Assembly: GCF_041287255.1 (NCBI RefSeq)
Contig: NZ_JBGGTX010000003.1
Span: forward strand, 248,001-312,000
DNA from: Tamlana flava
Lineage (GTDB): Bacteria; Bacteroidota; Bacteroidia; Flavobacteriales; Flavobacteriaceae
Length of the DNA stretch: 64,000 nt
Direction of reading: 5' to 3'
Under the pieces are notes generated by a model. The model worked only from the letters and a program-made list of their open reading frames with translations. It was not told where the DNA came from and ran no database searches. This document shows, piece by piece, positions 50,555 to 60,321 of the stretch (its first letter is position 1; every line of letters starts with the position of its first letter). The position numbers and the translations under genes are program-made.

Positions 50555-53110
50555 CTACATTTTCCATAATTCTTGAACCCGATATAAACCATCGGTAGAT
50601 TGCAAAAGTTTATTTTTAAGCACTGGGCTAAAATCTGGATTATCGTTCAAAAATTCTTTGAGCACTTGATTTGCCTCTCCGGAAGTATAATAACCAACCG
50701 TAACATCTAGCCAACCTTTCGGAAAAAAGATGTCTCCCGTTAGTTGTATTTCCTCAACCAAATCCAAATAAAACCTTAAATGTTTTTTAGCTGAATCTTG
50801 CCGTAATGGGTGGTTAATATTACTTAAGGCAGATAAAACCCAAGATTCCTTTTCCCTATTTTCTGGTTTTGAAAGTGATTTCACAAAATCATCGCGAACC
50901 AATTCATCGTTTGACAGTGATGGAAGCAAAAACTCAAAACGTTTTTTTCTGTCGGCGTTCGTTATATCTTCCTTGGCCTTACTTAAAATTTCCTCTGCTT
51001 TTTCGTGATTATAAATAGCCAAAGTACCTGCCAAACCCGTATAATCGCTTTCGTTTAGTTTTAGACTATCGATGGTCGAGGTTTTATTCCATATATTATA
51101 CAGAAAATCTTTTCCTATTTCAGAATAGGCTATGCTTTGGTATAAATAAAACACCGTTTTCTTAATGCTCGGGCTCAGATTTTCATGTAAACGTTCCTTT
51201 AAAATACGTTCCAATGGTTGTTGCATTTTTTCGCGCTGTTCAGCCCATAAATACATCCAAAAAATGCTTCCTATTTTACTAGAAATTAAATTAACAATAA
51301 GTTCTTCATCTTCAACTTTAAATCCTTTGATGAATTCGTTGAGTGCCACCATAGGAGCGACATTTCCATTCAACATATTTTCGTATAAATTAATGTATGC
51401 GTAACCACGGGCCACATCATCTTTAATGTTAGAAATACTTGAATTGGAAAGATCAACAGGAAATACGCCATAACCTAACCCATCATAATTATAAACGATA
51501 GCCTCAGGTTTGGGCATGCCAACAAACTTGTTTAAAGTTGTTTTTTTATCTTTTATTTCAACGGAAATGGTATGCACTGAATCTGGATAAACAAACCCTA
51601 AACCGAAAGCCTGTCCCCATAGTTTAGCACTTCCGTCCTCAGACTTTTGAGCGATTTCGAAATTTGCGATTTTTCCATTCTCGTAAACAACTTTATCCGA
51701 AATTATAGGGCGCCCTGGTTGGTTTACCCAAACTTCACTCCATTGTTTTAAGTCAATGGGCGTTTCATTGTTCAGCAAGTCTACCAAATCATTCCAATCG
51801 GCATTATCATTGGCATAAGTTTTAATATAATTACGCATACCTTTTTTGAATGGCTCATCACCCATAATAGACTCCAGTTGGCGCATCATAATGGGTGCTT
51901 TATGGTATATAATGTTGCCGTAAAGTGTTCCAGCATTTTTTAAATTATCCAGTTTTTGACGGATTGGTGTTGCTCCCCGAGTTCGGTCTTCACTGTAAGC
52001 ACTTGGGTAATGCGATGTTAAAAAACGTAATTCGTGATTTATTTCTGGGAAAGAACCATTTACTATTTTATCGGCCATAAAGTTGGCAAACACTTCTTTT
52101 AGCCAAACATCATCAAACCATTTCATGGTCACCAAATCTCCATACCACATATGTGAGGTTTCGTGGGCTATCAATTTTGCCCTATTCAAAAGACTTTCTT
52201 GCGTGGCACTTTCATCTAAAAAAAGTGAAGATTCCCGGTATTGAATTGCTCCCACATGCTCCATTCCCCCATATTGAAACCCCGGAATTGAGGCGAAATC
52301 CATCTTTTGGAACGGAAAATTATATCGGGTATAATCTTCTAAAAAATCGACCGACTCTTGATGCAACTTAAAAATTCCATCAATGCTTGCATCAATTTTA
52401 GCTTGGTCATTTTCCCTATATAATAAATTCATTTCCATGCTATCAGGCTTCTTGGCTACTTCTTGAAATTCACCCGCCACAAATGAAAATAGGTAGGTAC
52501 TCATCTTGTCTGAAACGCCATAAACATACTTTGTAAAATCACCCAGCACTTCCTTTTGCGTTAAAGGTGCACCACTTAAAACCTTCCAAGACTTTGGAGC
52601 TATAATATCCAACACATACTTAGCCTTAATATCGGGCTGATCAAAACATGGAAACAGCGTGCTTGCCCTATCGGGAACCAACAAAGTATACAAATAATCT
52701 TCGTTTCTATTAAGCGATTTTTCCCCGGCATCAAATAAAACGTCAACTGTATTCTCTCCTTTTTTCAAATACTTTTTATCAACAATAAGATGCTCCTTTT
52801 GATGATTTATTGGAATGCTATCGCCATTGGCCTGTACATGTTTTATATGCGATTTGTCCTCGTTAAAATCTAAAATTAAAGGATACTCATTATTGGATAA
52901 ATCCACATTTAACTCAAGTTTTGAAGCAATGGATTCTTCTTTTTTTAAGGGAATGTGGAATGATAAATGATAAACAACATCAGAAACTTGCTTTTTTCTA
53001 AAAGCCGCCAAATCTTGTGAAACGCCTTCAGCGAATAACGCATCATTTTTAGGTTTGGGATTACATGAAAACAGCGTACTAAAGATGAAAACAAAAAACA
53101 GTTTCTTCAT
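50555..53110 (-). CDS. M1 family metallopeptidase, lipoprotein
   Basis: An 851-residue lipoprotein aminopeptidase, anchored through Cys15 (FSTLFSC) from the ATG at 53110. The substrate-binding motif is GGMEHVGAIQYRE, and the zinc site HETSHMWYGDLVTMKWFDDVWLKE contains HEXXH and the third ligand Glu 18 residues later (written in parts: HETSH, then VWLKE). It is last in a five-gene operon with M16, DsbD and a PLP enzyme. It would trim peptides in the periplasm or at the cell surface. Confidence 0.92.
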   Translation of the reverse strand: MKKLFFVFIFSTLFSCNPKPKNDALFAEGVSQDLAAFRKKQVSDVVYHLSFHIPLKKEESIASKLELNVDLSNNEYPLILDFNEDKSHIKHVQANGDSIPINHQKEHLIVDKKYLKKGENTVDVLFDAGEKSLNRNEDYLYTLLVPDRASTLFPCFDQPDIKAKYVLDIIAPKSWKVLSGAPLTQKEVLGDFTKYVYGVSDKMSTYLFSFVAGEFQEVAKKPDSMEMNLLYRENDQAKIDASIDGIFKLHQESVDFLEDYTRYNFPFQKMDFASIPGFQYGGMEHVGAIQYRESSLFLDESATQESLLNRAKLIAHETSHMWYGDLVTMKWFDDVWLKEVFANFMADKIVNGSFPEINHELRFLTSHYPSAYSEDRTRGATPIRQKLDNLKNAGTLYGNIIYHKAPIMMRQLESIMGDEPFKKGMRNYIKTYANDNADWNDLVDLLNNETPIDLKQWSEVWVNQPGRPIISDKVVYENGKIANFEIAQKSEDGSAKLWGQAFGLGFVYPDSVHTISVEIKDKKTTLNKFVGMPKPEAIVYNYDGLGYGVFPVDLSNSSISNIKDDVARGYAYINLYENMLNGNVAPMVALNEFIKGFKVEDEELIVNLISSKIGSIFWMYLWAEQREKMQQPLERILKERLHENLSPSIKKTVFYLYQSIAYSEIGKDFLYNIWNKTSTIDSLKLNESDYTGLAGTLAIYNHEKAEEILSKAKEDITNADRKKRFEFLLPSLSNDELVRDDFVKSLSKPENREKESWVLSALSNINHPLRQDSAKKHLRFYLDLVEEIQLTGDIFFPKGWLDVTVGYYTSGEANQVLKEFLNDNPDFSPVLKNKLLQSTDGLYRVQELWKM

Positions 53111-53130
53111 GTCTATCATAAAACAACTAT

Positions 53131-54666
53131 TTAAGAATTGCCTGAATTGAACCAACTCTGGGTAATTTCAGATTCAATGGATTTGTTACTGTTGTGCACA
53201 AACTCATTCTTGGCCGAATTATAAGTATAATCGTTTCCCCATTCTTTGAAGTTTTCGGCCACTTGATTAATGGCATCGCAAATAAATCGCACTTCGCTAT
53301 TGGTCATCGTGGGGTGAATGGACATGCGTATCCAACCCGGACGCTCAATGAGGCAACCTTCCAATATTTTTTTCTCTATGGATTTTGAGGTTATTTGATC
53401 CACATTCAACAAATAATGTCCATAGGTACCAGCGCAGGAACAACCACCTCTGGTTTGTATGCCAAACCTGTCGTTTAGTAACTTCACCACCAAGTTGTAG
53501 TGCGCTTCATCAATGTAAAAAGAAATGACCCCTAACCTGTCTTTGTGGTCTGGAGCTAGAATCTTCAAGTTATTTATTTTTGATAATCTATCAAAAATAA
53601 CAGAAACCAATTCGTGTTCCCTATCCAAAATATTCTGCACGCCCATTTCTTCTTTCAATTTAATGGAAAGTGCTATTCTAATAGCTTGTAAAAAGCCTGG
53701 CGTTCCTCCGTCTTCACGAGTTTCAATATCATCAATATAATCATGGTCACCCCAAGGATTGGTATAATTTACGGTGCCACCTCCCGGATTGTCCGGCACT
53801 AAGTTTTTATATAATTTTTTATTAAAAATCAATACGCCAGATGTACCCGGACCACCCAAAAATTTATGAGGTGAAAAGGTAATGGCATCCAAATATTCTT
53901 CTTCATTTTCTGGATGCATATTTATCTCCACGTACGGTGCTGAACATGCAAAATCAACAAAACACAAACCGTTGTTTTGATGCATGATTTTGGCAACCTC
54001 GTGATAATTTGTCCTAATTCCTGTAACATTGGAACAGCCCGTTATGGCGGCAATTTTTATAGGTATATGGTTATATTCCTCAAGCAAATTCCTTAGGCTA
54101 TCCAAGCAGGGCAGACCTTCACTATTGGATGGAATGACTACAACTTTGGCGATAGTTTCAATCCATGACGTTTGGTTTGAATGGTGCTCCATGTGGGACA
54201 CAAAAATTACCGGTCGCTTTTCAACAGGAACTTCGGTATGGTCTTTAAGGTTTTCATTAAGCTTAATGCCTAAAATACGCTGAAATTTATTTATAGCTCC
54301 CGTCATACCCGTTCCAACGGTAATCAATATATCATCCTTTGAAGCGTTAACATGCTTTTTGATGATGTTCCTAGCATCATGGTAAGCATGTGTCATCACA
54401 CTGCCTGTAATAGACGTTTCAGTATGTGTATTCGCAACAAAGGGACCTATTTCATTTAAGAGCTTTTCTTCTATGGGACGGTATAAGCGGCCACTTGCTG
54501 TCCAATCAGCATATATGATTTTCTGTTTTCCGTAGGGCGATTCGAAAGTCAAATCCAACCCAACAACATTTTTTCGAAAAGGTTCAAAATAGGCTTCCAG
54601 ATCAAAGTTGGAAGTTTTTGTTCCCCAAGGATTCGACTTTTTCAAAGAATTTTCAGTAACGCTCAT
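53131..54666 (-). CDS. Aminotransferase class V-fold PLP-dependent enzyme
   Basis: A 511-residue PLP enzyme of the cysteine desulfurase/SufS-like superfamily. The lysine that binds PLP lies in TFSPHKFLGGPGTSGVLIF, with earlier motifs THTETSITGSVMTHAYHDAR and SHMEHHSNQTSWIE. RGGCSCAGTYGHYLL is near the C-terminus and places two Cys in the position of the mobile cysteine loop of desulfurases. The N-terminal 40 and C-terminal 45 residues are extra. The true substrate is not known. Spacing of 20 bp to the M1 gene and 11 bp to dsbD marks one operon. Confidence 0.88.
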   Translation of the reverse strand: MSVTENSLKKSNPWGTKTSNFDLEAYFEPFRKNVVGLDLTFESPYGKQKIIYADWTASGRLYRPIEEKLLNEIGPFVANTHTETSITGSVMTHAYHDARNIIKKHVNASKDDILITVGTGMTGAINKFQRILGIKLNENLKDHTEVPVEKRPVIFVSHMEHHSNQTSWIETIAKVVVIPSNSEGLPCLDSLRNLLEEYNHIPIKIAAITGCSNVTGIRTNYHEVAKIMHQNNGLCFVDFACSAPYVEINMHPENEEEYLDAITFSPHKFLGGPGTSGVLIFNKKLYKNLVPDNPGGGTVNYTNPWGDHDYIDDIETREDGGTPGFLQAIRIALSIKLKEEMGVQNILDREHELVSVIFDRLSKINNLKILAPDHKDRLGVISFYIDEAHYNLVVKLLNDRFGIQTRGGCSCAGTYGHYLLNVDQITSKSIEKKILEGCLIERPGWIRMSIHPTMTNSEVRFICDAINQVAENFKEWGNDYTYNSAKNEFVHNSNKSIESEITQSWFNSGNS

Positions 54667-54677
54667 CGTTCCTTGTT

Positions 54678-56636
54678 TTACTTAAATTTTGAAATACCTT
54701 CCTTCAGCCAATCATAATATTCATCAACATCAGGCGTGTAGGCTGCCGGATCTATCAAGTTTTCCTCATTATGGTCCATTAAAACGTAAAAAGGCTGGGA
54801 ATTAGCATTATAACGAGATGCTTGCAAATCCCCCCATTTATCTCCATAGTCCTTCCAATACTTTCCAGGTTTTAGAGTATATTCCCTTATTTCGTCTTCT
54901 GGTAAAGCTTTAGGGTCATCAACATAAAGAGATATCAATACGACATCGTTCTTTAGAACGTCCAATATTTTTGGCTTCACCCAAACATTTTGTTCCATTT
55001 TTCTACAATTTACACACGTGTACCCTGTAAAATCTATCATAACCGGTTTATCCACTTTTTTAGCATAGGCCAAACCTGTTTCATAATCTCTGAAAGCCAT
55101 TATGTTATGTGGCGCCATCAAATGTGCTCCTTCTGGCAAACCTTCGTGGGCATCGGAAGTAGATGCTCCCGCAGCCTTTATTGACCCAACCCCGTATGGT
55201 GACTCACTATAATCATGAGGAGGAGGAAAAGCACTAATCAGGTTGAGTGGCGCACCCCAAAGCCCTGGAATCATATAAATCGTAAAGGCTAATGTAAGCA
55301 AACCTAAACTCAACCTTCCTACCGAAATATGGCTCAAGGGTGAATCATGTGGCAATTGAATTTTACCAAAAAGGTAAAACGCCAACGCTCCAAAAATGGC
55401 AATCCAAATCGCAATGAAAACCTCTCTTTCAAGCAAATGTAATTGCAATACATAATCGGCATTTGATAAAAATTTAAATGCCAGTGCCAGTTCCAAAAAT
55501 CCGAGCACAACTTTAACCGTGTTTAACCAACCACCTGATTTGGGAAGTGAATTTAACCATCCAGGGAATGCAGCAAATAAAGCAAATGGTAACGCTATTG
55601 CTAACGAAAAGCCAAACATACCGATGATGGGTGCCAACCCTCCTTTTGAAGCGGCTTCAACCAATAAAGTTCCAACAATAGGCCCTGTACATGAAAACGA
55701 TACAATGGCTAGTGCCAATGCCATGAAGAAAATACCAATCAACCCACCTCTATCGGCCTGACGATCGACTTTATTTGCCCAAGAATTTGGCAACATTATT
55801 TCAAAAGCTCCTAAAAATGACACTGCAAAAACAACTAACAACAAGAAGAACACCAGATTAAACCAAGGGTTAGACGCCATGGCGTTAAGGGCATCTGCTC
55901 CAAAAATTGCTGTAACAGCCGTACCCAAAAGCACATAAATAACTATGATACAAATCCCATAAATAATGGCATTTTTTATACCTATAGCCTTATTTTTACT
56001 TTGTTTGGTAAAAAAGCTAACCGTCATCGGTATCATTGGAAAAACACAGGGCGTTAACAATGCCGCAAATCCTGATAAAAAAGCCACAATAAAAATAGAC
56101 CACAAACCTCTTTTTGATTTTGGTTCTTTGGAATTCCCAGAATCCTCTGTCTTAATTACTGTTTCAGTTACATTCGCTCCTGAATTACTTGAAACTTTAA
56201 AAACCAAATCAACCTCCGTTGGGGGCAAGCATTTTGTATCATCACAAACCATAAACTCTACAAATCCGTTTATAGTTTCTACGGCTTCCTTAACTTTAAT
56301 TTTTTGTTTGAAAACGGCAGTTCCTTCAAAGAATTTAATCTCCATTTCAAATACTGGGTCGTTGACGGTGTGCCCCTCATCTTCCGTTGTATTGCCAACG
56401 ATTTTGAATGTGCCTTCACTGTCATCATAAATAAACGATGTTGGGATTGGGCCACCTTCTGGCACATCTTGAGAATATAAATGCCATCCTTTATCAATTG
56501 TGGCTTTAGAAATCAAGTTGTATTCTGTATCTGAGATTTTTTCAATATCGGTTGACCATTTTACGGGCTCAAATACTTGCGCAATTACGTTTACAGAAAA
56601 TATGAATGCTGCGAGTGCAAAAAGAAACTTCTTCAT
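54678..56636 (-). CDS. dsbD: Protein-disulfide reductase DsbD
   Basis: A 652-residue protein that carries electrons from cytoplasmic thioredoxin to the periplasm. N-terminal domain (about 20-150) with Cys131 and Cys136, central membrane domain with Cys197 in LTPCVFPMIPM and Cys316 in SFSCTGPIVGT, and C-terminal thioredoxin-like domain with Cys541 and Cys544 in GYTCVNCRKMEQ. The N-domain has a close relative just upstream. It is in one operon with M16, M1 and the PLP enzyme. Confidence 0.94.
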   Translation of the reverse strand: MKKFLFALAAFIFSVNVIAQVFEPVKWSTDIEKISDTEYNLISKATIDKGWHLYSQDVPEGGPIPTSFIYDDSEGTFKIVGNTTEDEGHTVNDPVFEMEIKFFEGTAVFKQKIKVKEAVETINGFVEFMVCDDTKCLPPTEVDLVFKVSSNSGANVTETVIKTEDSGNSKEPKSKRGLWSIFIVAFLSGFAALLTPCVFPMIPMTVSFFTKQSKNKAIGIKNAIIYGICIIVIYVLLGTAVTAIFGADALNAMASNPWFNLVFFLLLVVFAVSFLGAFEIMLPNSWANKVDRQADRGGLIGIFFMALALAIVSFSCTGPIVGTLLVEAASKGGLAPIIGMFGFSLAIALPFALFAAFPGWLNSLPKSGGWLNTVKVVLGFLELALAFKFLSNADYVLQLHLLEREVFIAIWIAIFGALAFYLFGKIQLPHDSPLSHISVGRLSLGLLTLAFTIYMIPGLWGAPLNLISAFPPPHDYSESPYGVGSIKAAGASTSDAHEGLPEGAHLMAPHNIMAFRDYETGLAYAKKVDKPVMIDFTGYTCVNCRKMEQNVWVKPKILDVLKNDVVLISLYVDDPKALPEDEIREYTLKPGKYWKDYGDKWGDLQASRYNANSQPFYVLMDHNEENLIDPAAYTPDVDEYYDWLKEGISKFK

Positions 56637-56649
56637 TACGTGCTGTTAT

Positions 56650-57096
56650 TTATTTTACGTTGAACTTCAAATCGACTTCCGTAGGCGGTAAACATCTACT
56701 GTTATCGCATACCATAAATTCCACTGATCCATTGACGACAAATGGCGCCTTTGATTTCAGTTTTATGCGTTGTTTGAAATCGGCTTTAGTTTCAAAATAC
56801 TTGATTTTCATTTCAAAAATAGGGTCATCAATGGTATGTCCTTCTTCTTCTGAGGTATTTCCCTTTTTTAGATAATTGGTGTTACCTTGATAGCTAAAAC
56901 TTGTTGGAATTGGCCCATCTTCAGGCACGTCTTGTGAATACAAGTGCCAGCCAGCATCAATCGTAGCTGTTGCAACAAGCTCGTACTCTGAATCTGAAAT
57001 TTTATTTACAGACGTAGTCCACTTTACGGGTTCCAATATTTGTGCCTGCCCAACAAAAGTTGTGATTAAGGCTAGAACTAAAACTAATTTTTGCAT
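56650..57096 (-). CDS. Stand-alone DsbD N-terminal domain protein
   Basis: A 148-residue secreted protein that matches the N-terminal domain of the DsbD encoded next to it. Shared blocks are EPVKW, then HLYSQDVP and GPIPTSF, then EFMVCD and CLPPTEVDL, with Cys130 and Cys135 in place of Cys131 and Cys136. It has its own signal peptide (MQKLVLVLALITTFVGQA). It may serve as an electron acceptor from DsbD or as a redox partner of its own. It lies 13 bp before dsbD and 21 bp after the M16 gene. Confidence 0.85.
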   Translation of the reverse strand: MQKLVLVLALITTFVGQAQILEPVKWTTSVNKISDSEYELVATATIDAGWHLYSQDVPEDGPIPTSFSYQGNTNYLKKGNTSEEEGHTIDDPIFEMKIKYFETKADFKQRIKLKSKAPFVVNGSVEFMVCDNSRCLPPTEVDLKFNVK

Positions 57097-57117
57097 TTTT
57101 TTGAAGTTATTTATTTT

Positions 57118-59934
57118 TTAAACTTTTTGTTTTGGCTTAAAGATTATTTCATACGACTTTCCTCCGTTAAGAACCTGCTTCGCTATATTTTGAATATCCT
57201 TTTTTGTCATTTCGTTTACAATATTCTCAAAGTTTTTGGGATCGTTCATGTTTTCACCAAACCTGAAATACCTTATAAGCAATTGCATATCAAACCCATT
57301 TTTATCTTCGGCTTGTTCGCGTTCCTTTAAAAAGTTTGTCCGTGTTTTATTTAAATCGTCTTCATTGATTATGCCATCAGCTATTTTTTTCAATTCGCCG
57401 TTTACAATATCTGCTAATTTATCAGCCATATCCGGATTACAATCAAACCTAAAAGCCACATAAGCCATCGATTTTGGCTCCCTGCTAAAACTTGCCCCTG
57501 CGTAAGGACTATAGGCTCCCCCTTCAGATTCCCTCACGGTTTCATTAATGCGCAACTGCAAAATATCTCCCAAAATACCTGTGTAAATTACATTTTTTCT
57601 AGAGAATGGCATCTCTTTTTTATAGGCAATATCCACTCGTGCTTTAGGATCCTCCATAGTTAGATAAATATCTTTATCCATATTGTTTGCAACCCATTCA
57701 GCACCATTGTCTTTATAATTTTCCTTTTTTGCATTTGTTGGAATACTCGCTATATATTGCTCTAACAGCGGTTTTAATTGCTCTTCTGATACATCACCAA
57801 CAATGAAAAATTCAAAATCGGAAACATCGGTAAATCGGTCTTTATAAATGGTTTTTATTTTTTCAAATGAAATGTCATCAGCATAATCCTGATTGAAAAT
57901 ACGTTCCTTTGGATTGTTTTTACCATACAATGCAACAACCAAACTATCGCGCATTTGCTCATTGATGTTTTTACTTCTTCTGATTAAATAACTATCTATA
58001 TTACTTTCCAAAACCTTGTAAGCATCGGCATCAAAACGTGGTTTTACAAAATATACATGTGCCATTTGCAACATAGTTTCAACATCTTTGGTGTTTGAAC
58101 CTCCAAAAAGTGACTCTTCAATGTCATCCAAACCTATTCGAACGCTTGCAGTTTTTCCTGCTAAAACCTTTTTTAAATCCGTTGCACTAAAATCGCCTAA
58201 ACCGGACATTTGCACCAAACTTCCAACCAAATTAGCTGATGGTAAATCATCATCACTTAAAAGTGATATACCTCCGTAACTCATGGCCTGCATGGCCACT
58301 TTATCCTTTTCTTTGTCCACAAATTTATAATGCACTTTCACACCATTGCTCAGTGTAAATGTGGTTGAACCAACCACCTTGTCGTCCACTGATTTTACGA
58401 TTGAACCTGGTACAATGTTTAAATCTGACACTAAAGTTTTACCTGCCAAAGATTCTGTATAAGGTTGCAAGGCCTCATCGTTCTCTATAGCTTGAATGAT
58501 TTCCTTTGCTTGTTCCTCGGTTAAATTATCTTGACCTTCAACTCCTGTAACATTTAAAAATCTGTTGTTTTCTGTGTAAAGCTTCAATAAAGTGCTGTGC
58601 AATTCCTCGAGGGTGATATTGGCGAAAATTTCTTTCGCAATCTCATATTCTTTTTCAATATCTGTTATGGTACTATTTTCCAAGAAATTGTTTTGAATCG
58701 CTCGTTCTATTTGCCCGTGATTTTTATCATCATTTTTGGCAATTTCGTTTTCATATGAAGTTTTCAAATTGGCAATGGCCCTATCGAGTTCAGCCTGGAT
58801 AAAACCAAACTTAACGGCTCGTTGCACTTCGGTCATCACCTCTTTAAAGGCCTCCTTTTGCTGATTTGGTTTTGGATAAACCGAAACATACAAATAGTTG
58901 GATGCCCTAGACAAACCTGTGTACCCAATTCTAACTGCCAAAAAAGCAGCATCTGGTTTTAGGGCGATTTCTGAAACCCTTGATGATAACATGCTGGTTG
59001 CCATAGACTGTAATAAACTGCGTTTTAAATCCGCTACAGTTTCATTTTCCAAAGATTTTTTGTGGCGAATGCCAAAATTTATGGATGCTGAGGACACTTC
59101 GGGGTCTGTACCCAAACTGAAACCCATTTTGGTGTTTTCGGGTATGTCTACAATGTAACGTTCCTTAGGGTTTTCAACGGCTGGAATATTTGAGAATTTA
59201 TCTTTTATTTTTTGTTCTACTTCTTCCTCATCTATATCACCAATTATAGCAATAGCCTGCAAATCGGTTCGGTACCAATCGTGATAAAAATCACGGAGCG
59301 CCTTATATTCAAAGCCTTCAACAACAGACATTAACCCAATGGGCATTCTGTTGGCATATTTAGAGTGGTTATACGAAATAGGCATTGAGATTTTCCATAA
59401 CCTTTTTTGCCCGTTTTGCCCTGAACGCCATTCTTCCTTTATTACACCACGCTCTGCATCAATTTCTTCATCTGTCAGCAATAAATAATTGGACCAATCG
59501 CGCAAAACGGTTAAACAGGTATCAATCAAATTATCTTTTGTCGGAATATTGTTAAGGTTGTAAACCGTTTCATCAAAACTGGTGTAGGCATTAATGTCCT
59601 TTCCAAATACGGCCCCGTGCTTTTGAAGTGTGTTTAAAATACCTTTTCCAGGGAAACTTTCAGTACCGTTAAAAGCCATATGCTCTAGAAAATGCGCTAA
59701 ACCCTGTTGGTCGTCGTTCTCTAAAATAGAGCCCACATTTTGAATGATATAATAACTTGCTGCCCCTTTAACCACATCGGTACTTTTAATATAATAGGTC
59801 ATTCCGTTGGGCAATACACCCTTTTTTGTGGTTGTGTCTGTGGGCAATAAATCTTCATAATTAAGCTTTTGCCCCTGACCATTTAAGGCTATTGCGACAA
59901 AAAAAGAACATGTAAAAACAAGAATGCGTTTCAT
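57118..59934 (-). CDS. M16 family zinc peptidase (insulinase type)
   Basis: A 938-residue secreted peptidase with signal peptide (MKRILVFTCSFFVAIALNG). The inverted zinc motif HFLEH is at residues 81-85, followed by the distal Glu in AERGVIKEEWR. Two M16 domains are present; the second (about residue 520 onward) lacks the zinc motif, as in single-chain M16 enzymes. It is first in a five-gene operon and would break down short peptides in the periplasm. Confidence 0.93.
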   Translation of the reverse strand: MKRILVFTCSFFVAIALNGQGQKLNYEDLLPTDTTTKKGVLPNGMTYYIKSTDVVKGAASYYIIQNVGSILENDDQQGLAHFLEHMAFNGTESFPGKGILNTLQKHGAVFGKDINAYTSFDETVYNLNNIPTKDNLIDTCLTVLRDWSNYLLLTDEEIDAERGVIKEEWRSGQNGQKRLWKISMPISYNHSKYANRMPIGLMSVVEGFEYKALRDFYHDWYRTDLQAIAIIGDIDEEEVEQKIKDKFSNIPAVENPKERYIVDIPENTKMGFSLGTDPEVSSASINFGIRHKKSLENETVADLKRSLLQSMATSMLSSRVSEIALKPDAAFLAVRIGYTGLSRASNYLYVSVYPKPNQQKEAFKEVMTEVQRAVKFGFIQAELDRAIANLKTSYENEIAKNDDKNHGQIERAIQNNFLENSTITDIEKEYEIAKEIFANITLEELHSTLLKLYTENNRFLNVTGVEGQDNLTEEQAKEIIQAIENDEALQPYTESLAGKTLVSDLNIVPGSIVKSVDDKVVGSTTFTLSNGVKVHYKFVDKEKDKVAMQAMSYGGISLLSDDDLPSANLVGSLVQMSGLGDFSATDLKKVLAGKTASVRIGLDDIEESLFGGSNTKDVETMLQMAHVYFVKPRFDADAYKVLESNIDSYLIRRSKNINEQMRDSLVVALYGKNNPKERIFNQDYADDISFEKIKTIYKDRFTDVSDFEFFIVGDVSEEQLKPLLEQYIASIPTNAKKENYKDNGAEWVANNMDKDIYLTMEDPKARVDIAYKKEMPFSRKNVIYTGILGDILQLRINETVRESEGGAYSPYAGASFSREPKSMAYVAFRFDCNPDMADKLADIVNGELKKIADGIINEDDLNKTRTNFLKEREQAEDKNGFDMQLLIRYFRFGENMNDPKNFENIVNEMTKKDIQNIAKQVLNGGKSYEIIFKPKQKV

Positions 59935-60321
59935 TGAATTAATTGTTTAATGGGTAAAAATAAATTTTTAACTGTCGGTATCATTTTATTTAAGATACTT
60001 TTAATAAAAGAGGACCGCTTTGTCCAGCCCTCTTCTTGATTTCTCTTCATATATAGAGTGACTAATTCAAATATGAATAAAACTAAAAGCATAGTCTTTA
60101 CATATCTAGATGTTCTATTTAAACTTTACCCCTATTAATAAAATGTTAAAATTCAATTTTAAAATATATCACTAATGGAAAAGACAATCATTGTCATACA
60201 TTTATAAGACGCCTTAACACAAGAGAAGAGGGACAAAATGCTAAATATGCCACAATTGTCTGGAAACATATTTCTTTGGCTAAGCCGTTTACTTTTATTT
60301 TCTACAAATAATTTCAACTTT
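59935..60321. other. 387-bp gap between the M16 and trypsin-like genes
   Basis: No gene is visible. It holds a weak hairpin with AAGAGG/CCTCTT ends and an inner GGAC/GTCC stem (60010-60036), which may end the protease transcript. It also holds a GTATC-N11-GATAC repeat (59978-59998) and a perfect palindrome GACAATCATTGTC (60183-60195). Confidence 0.45.
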
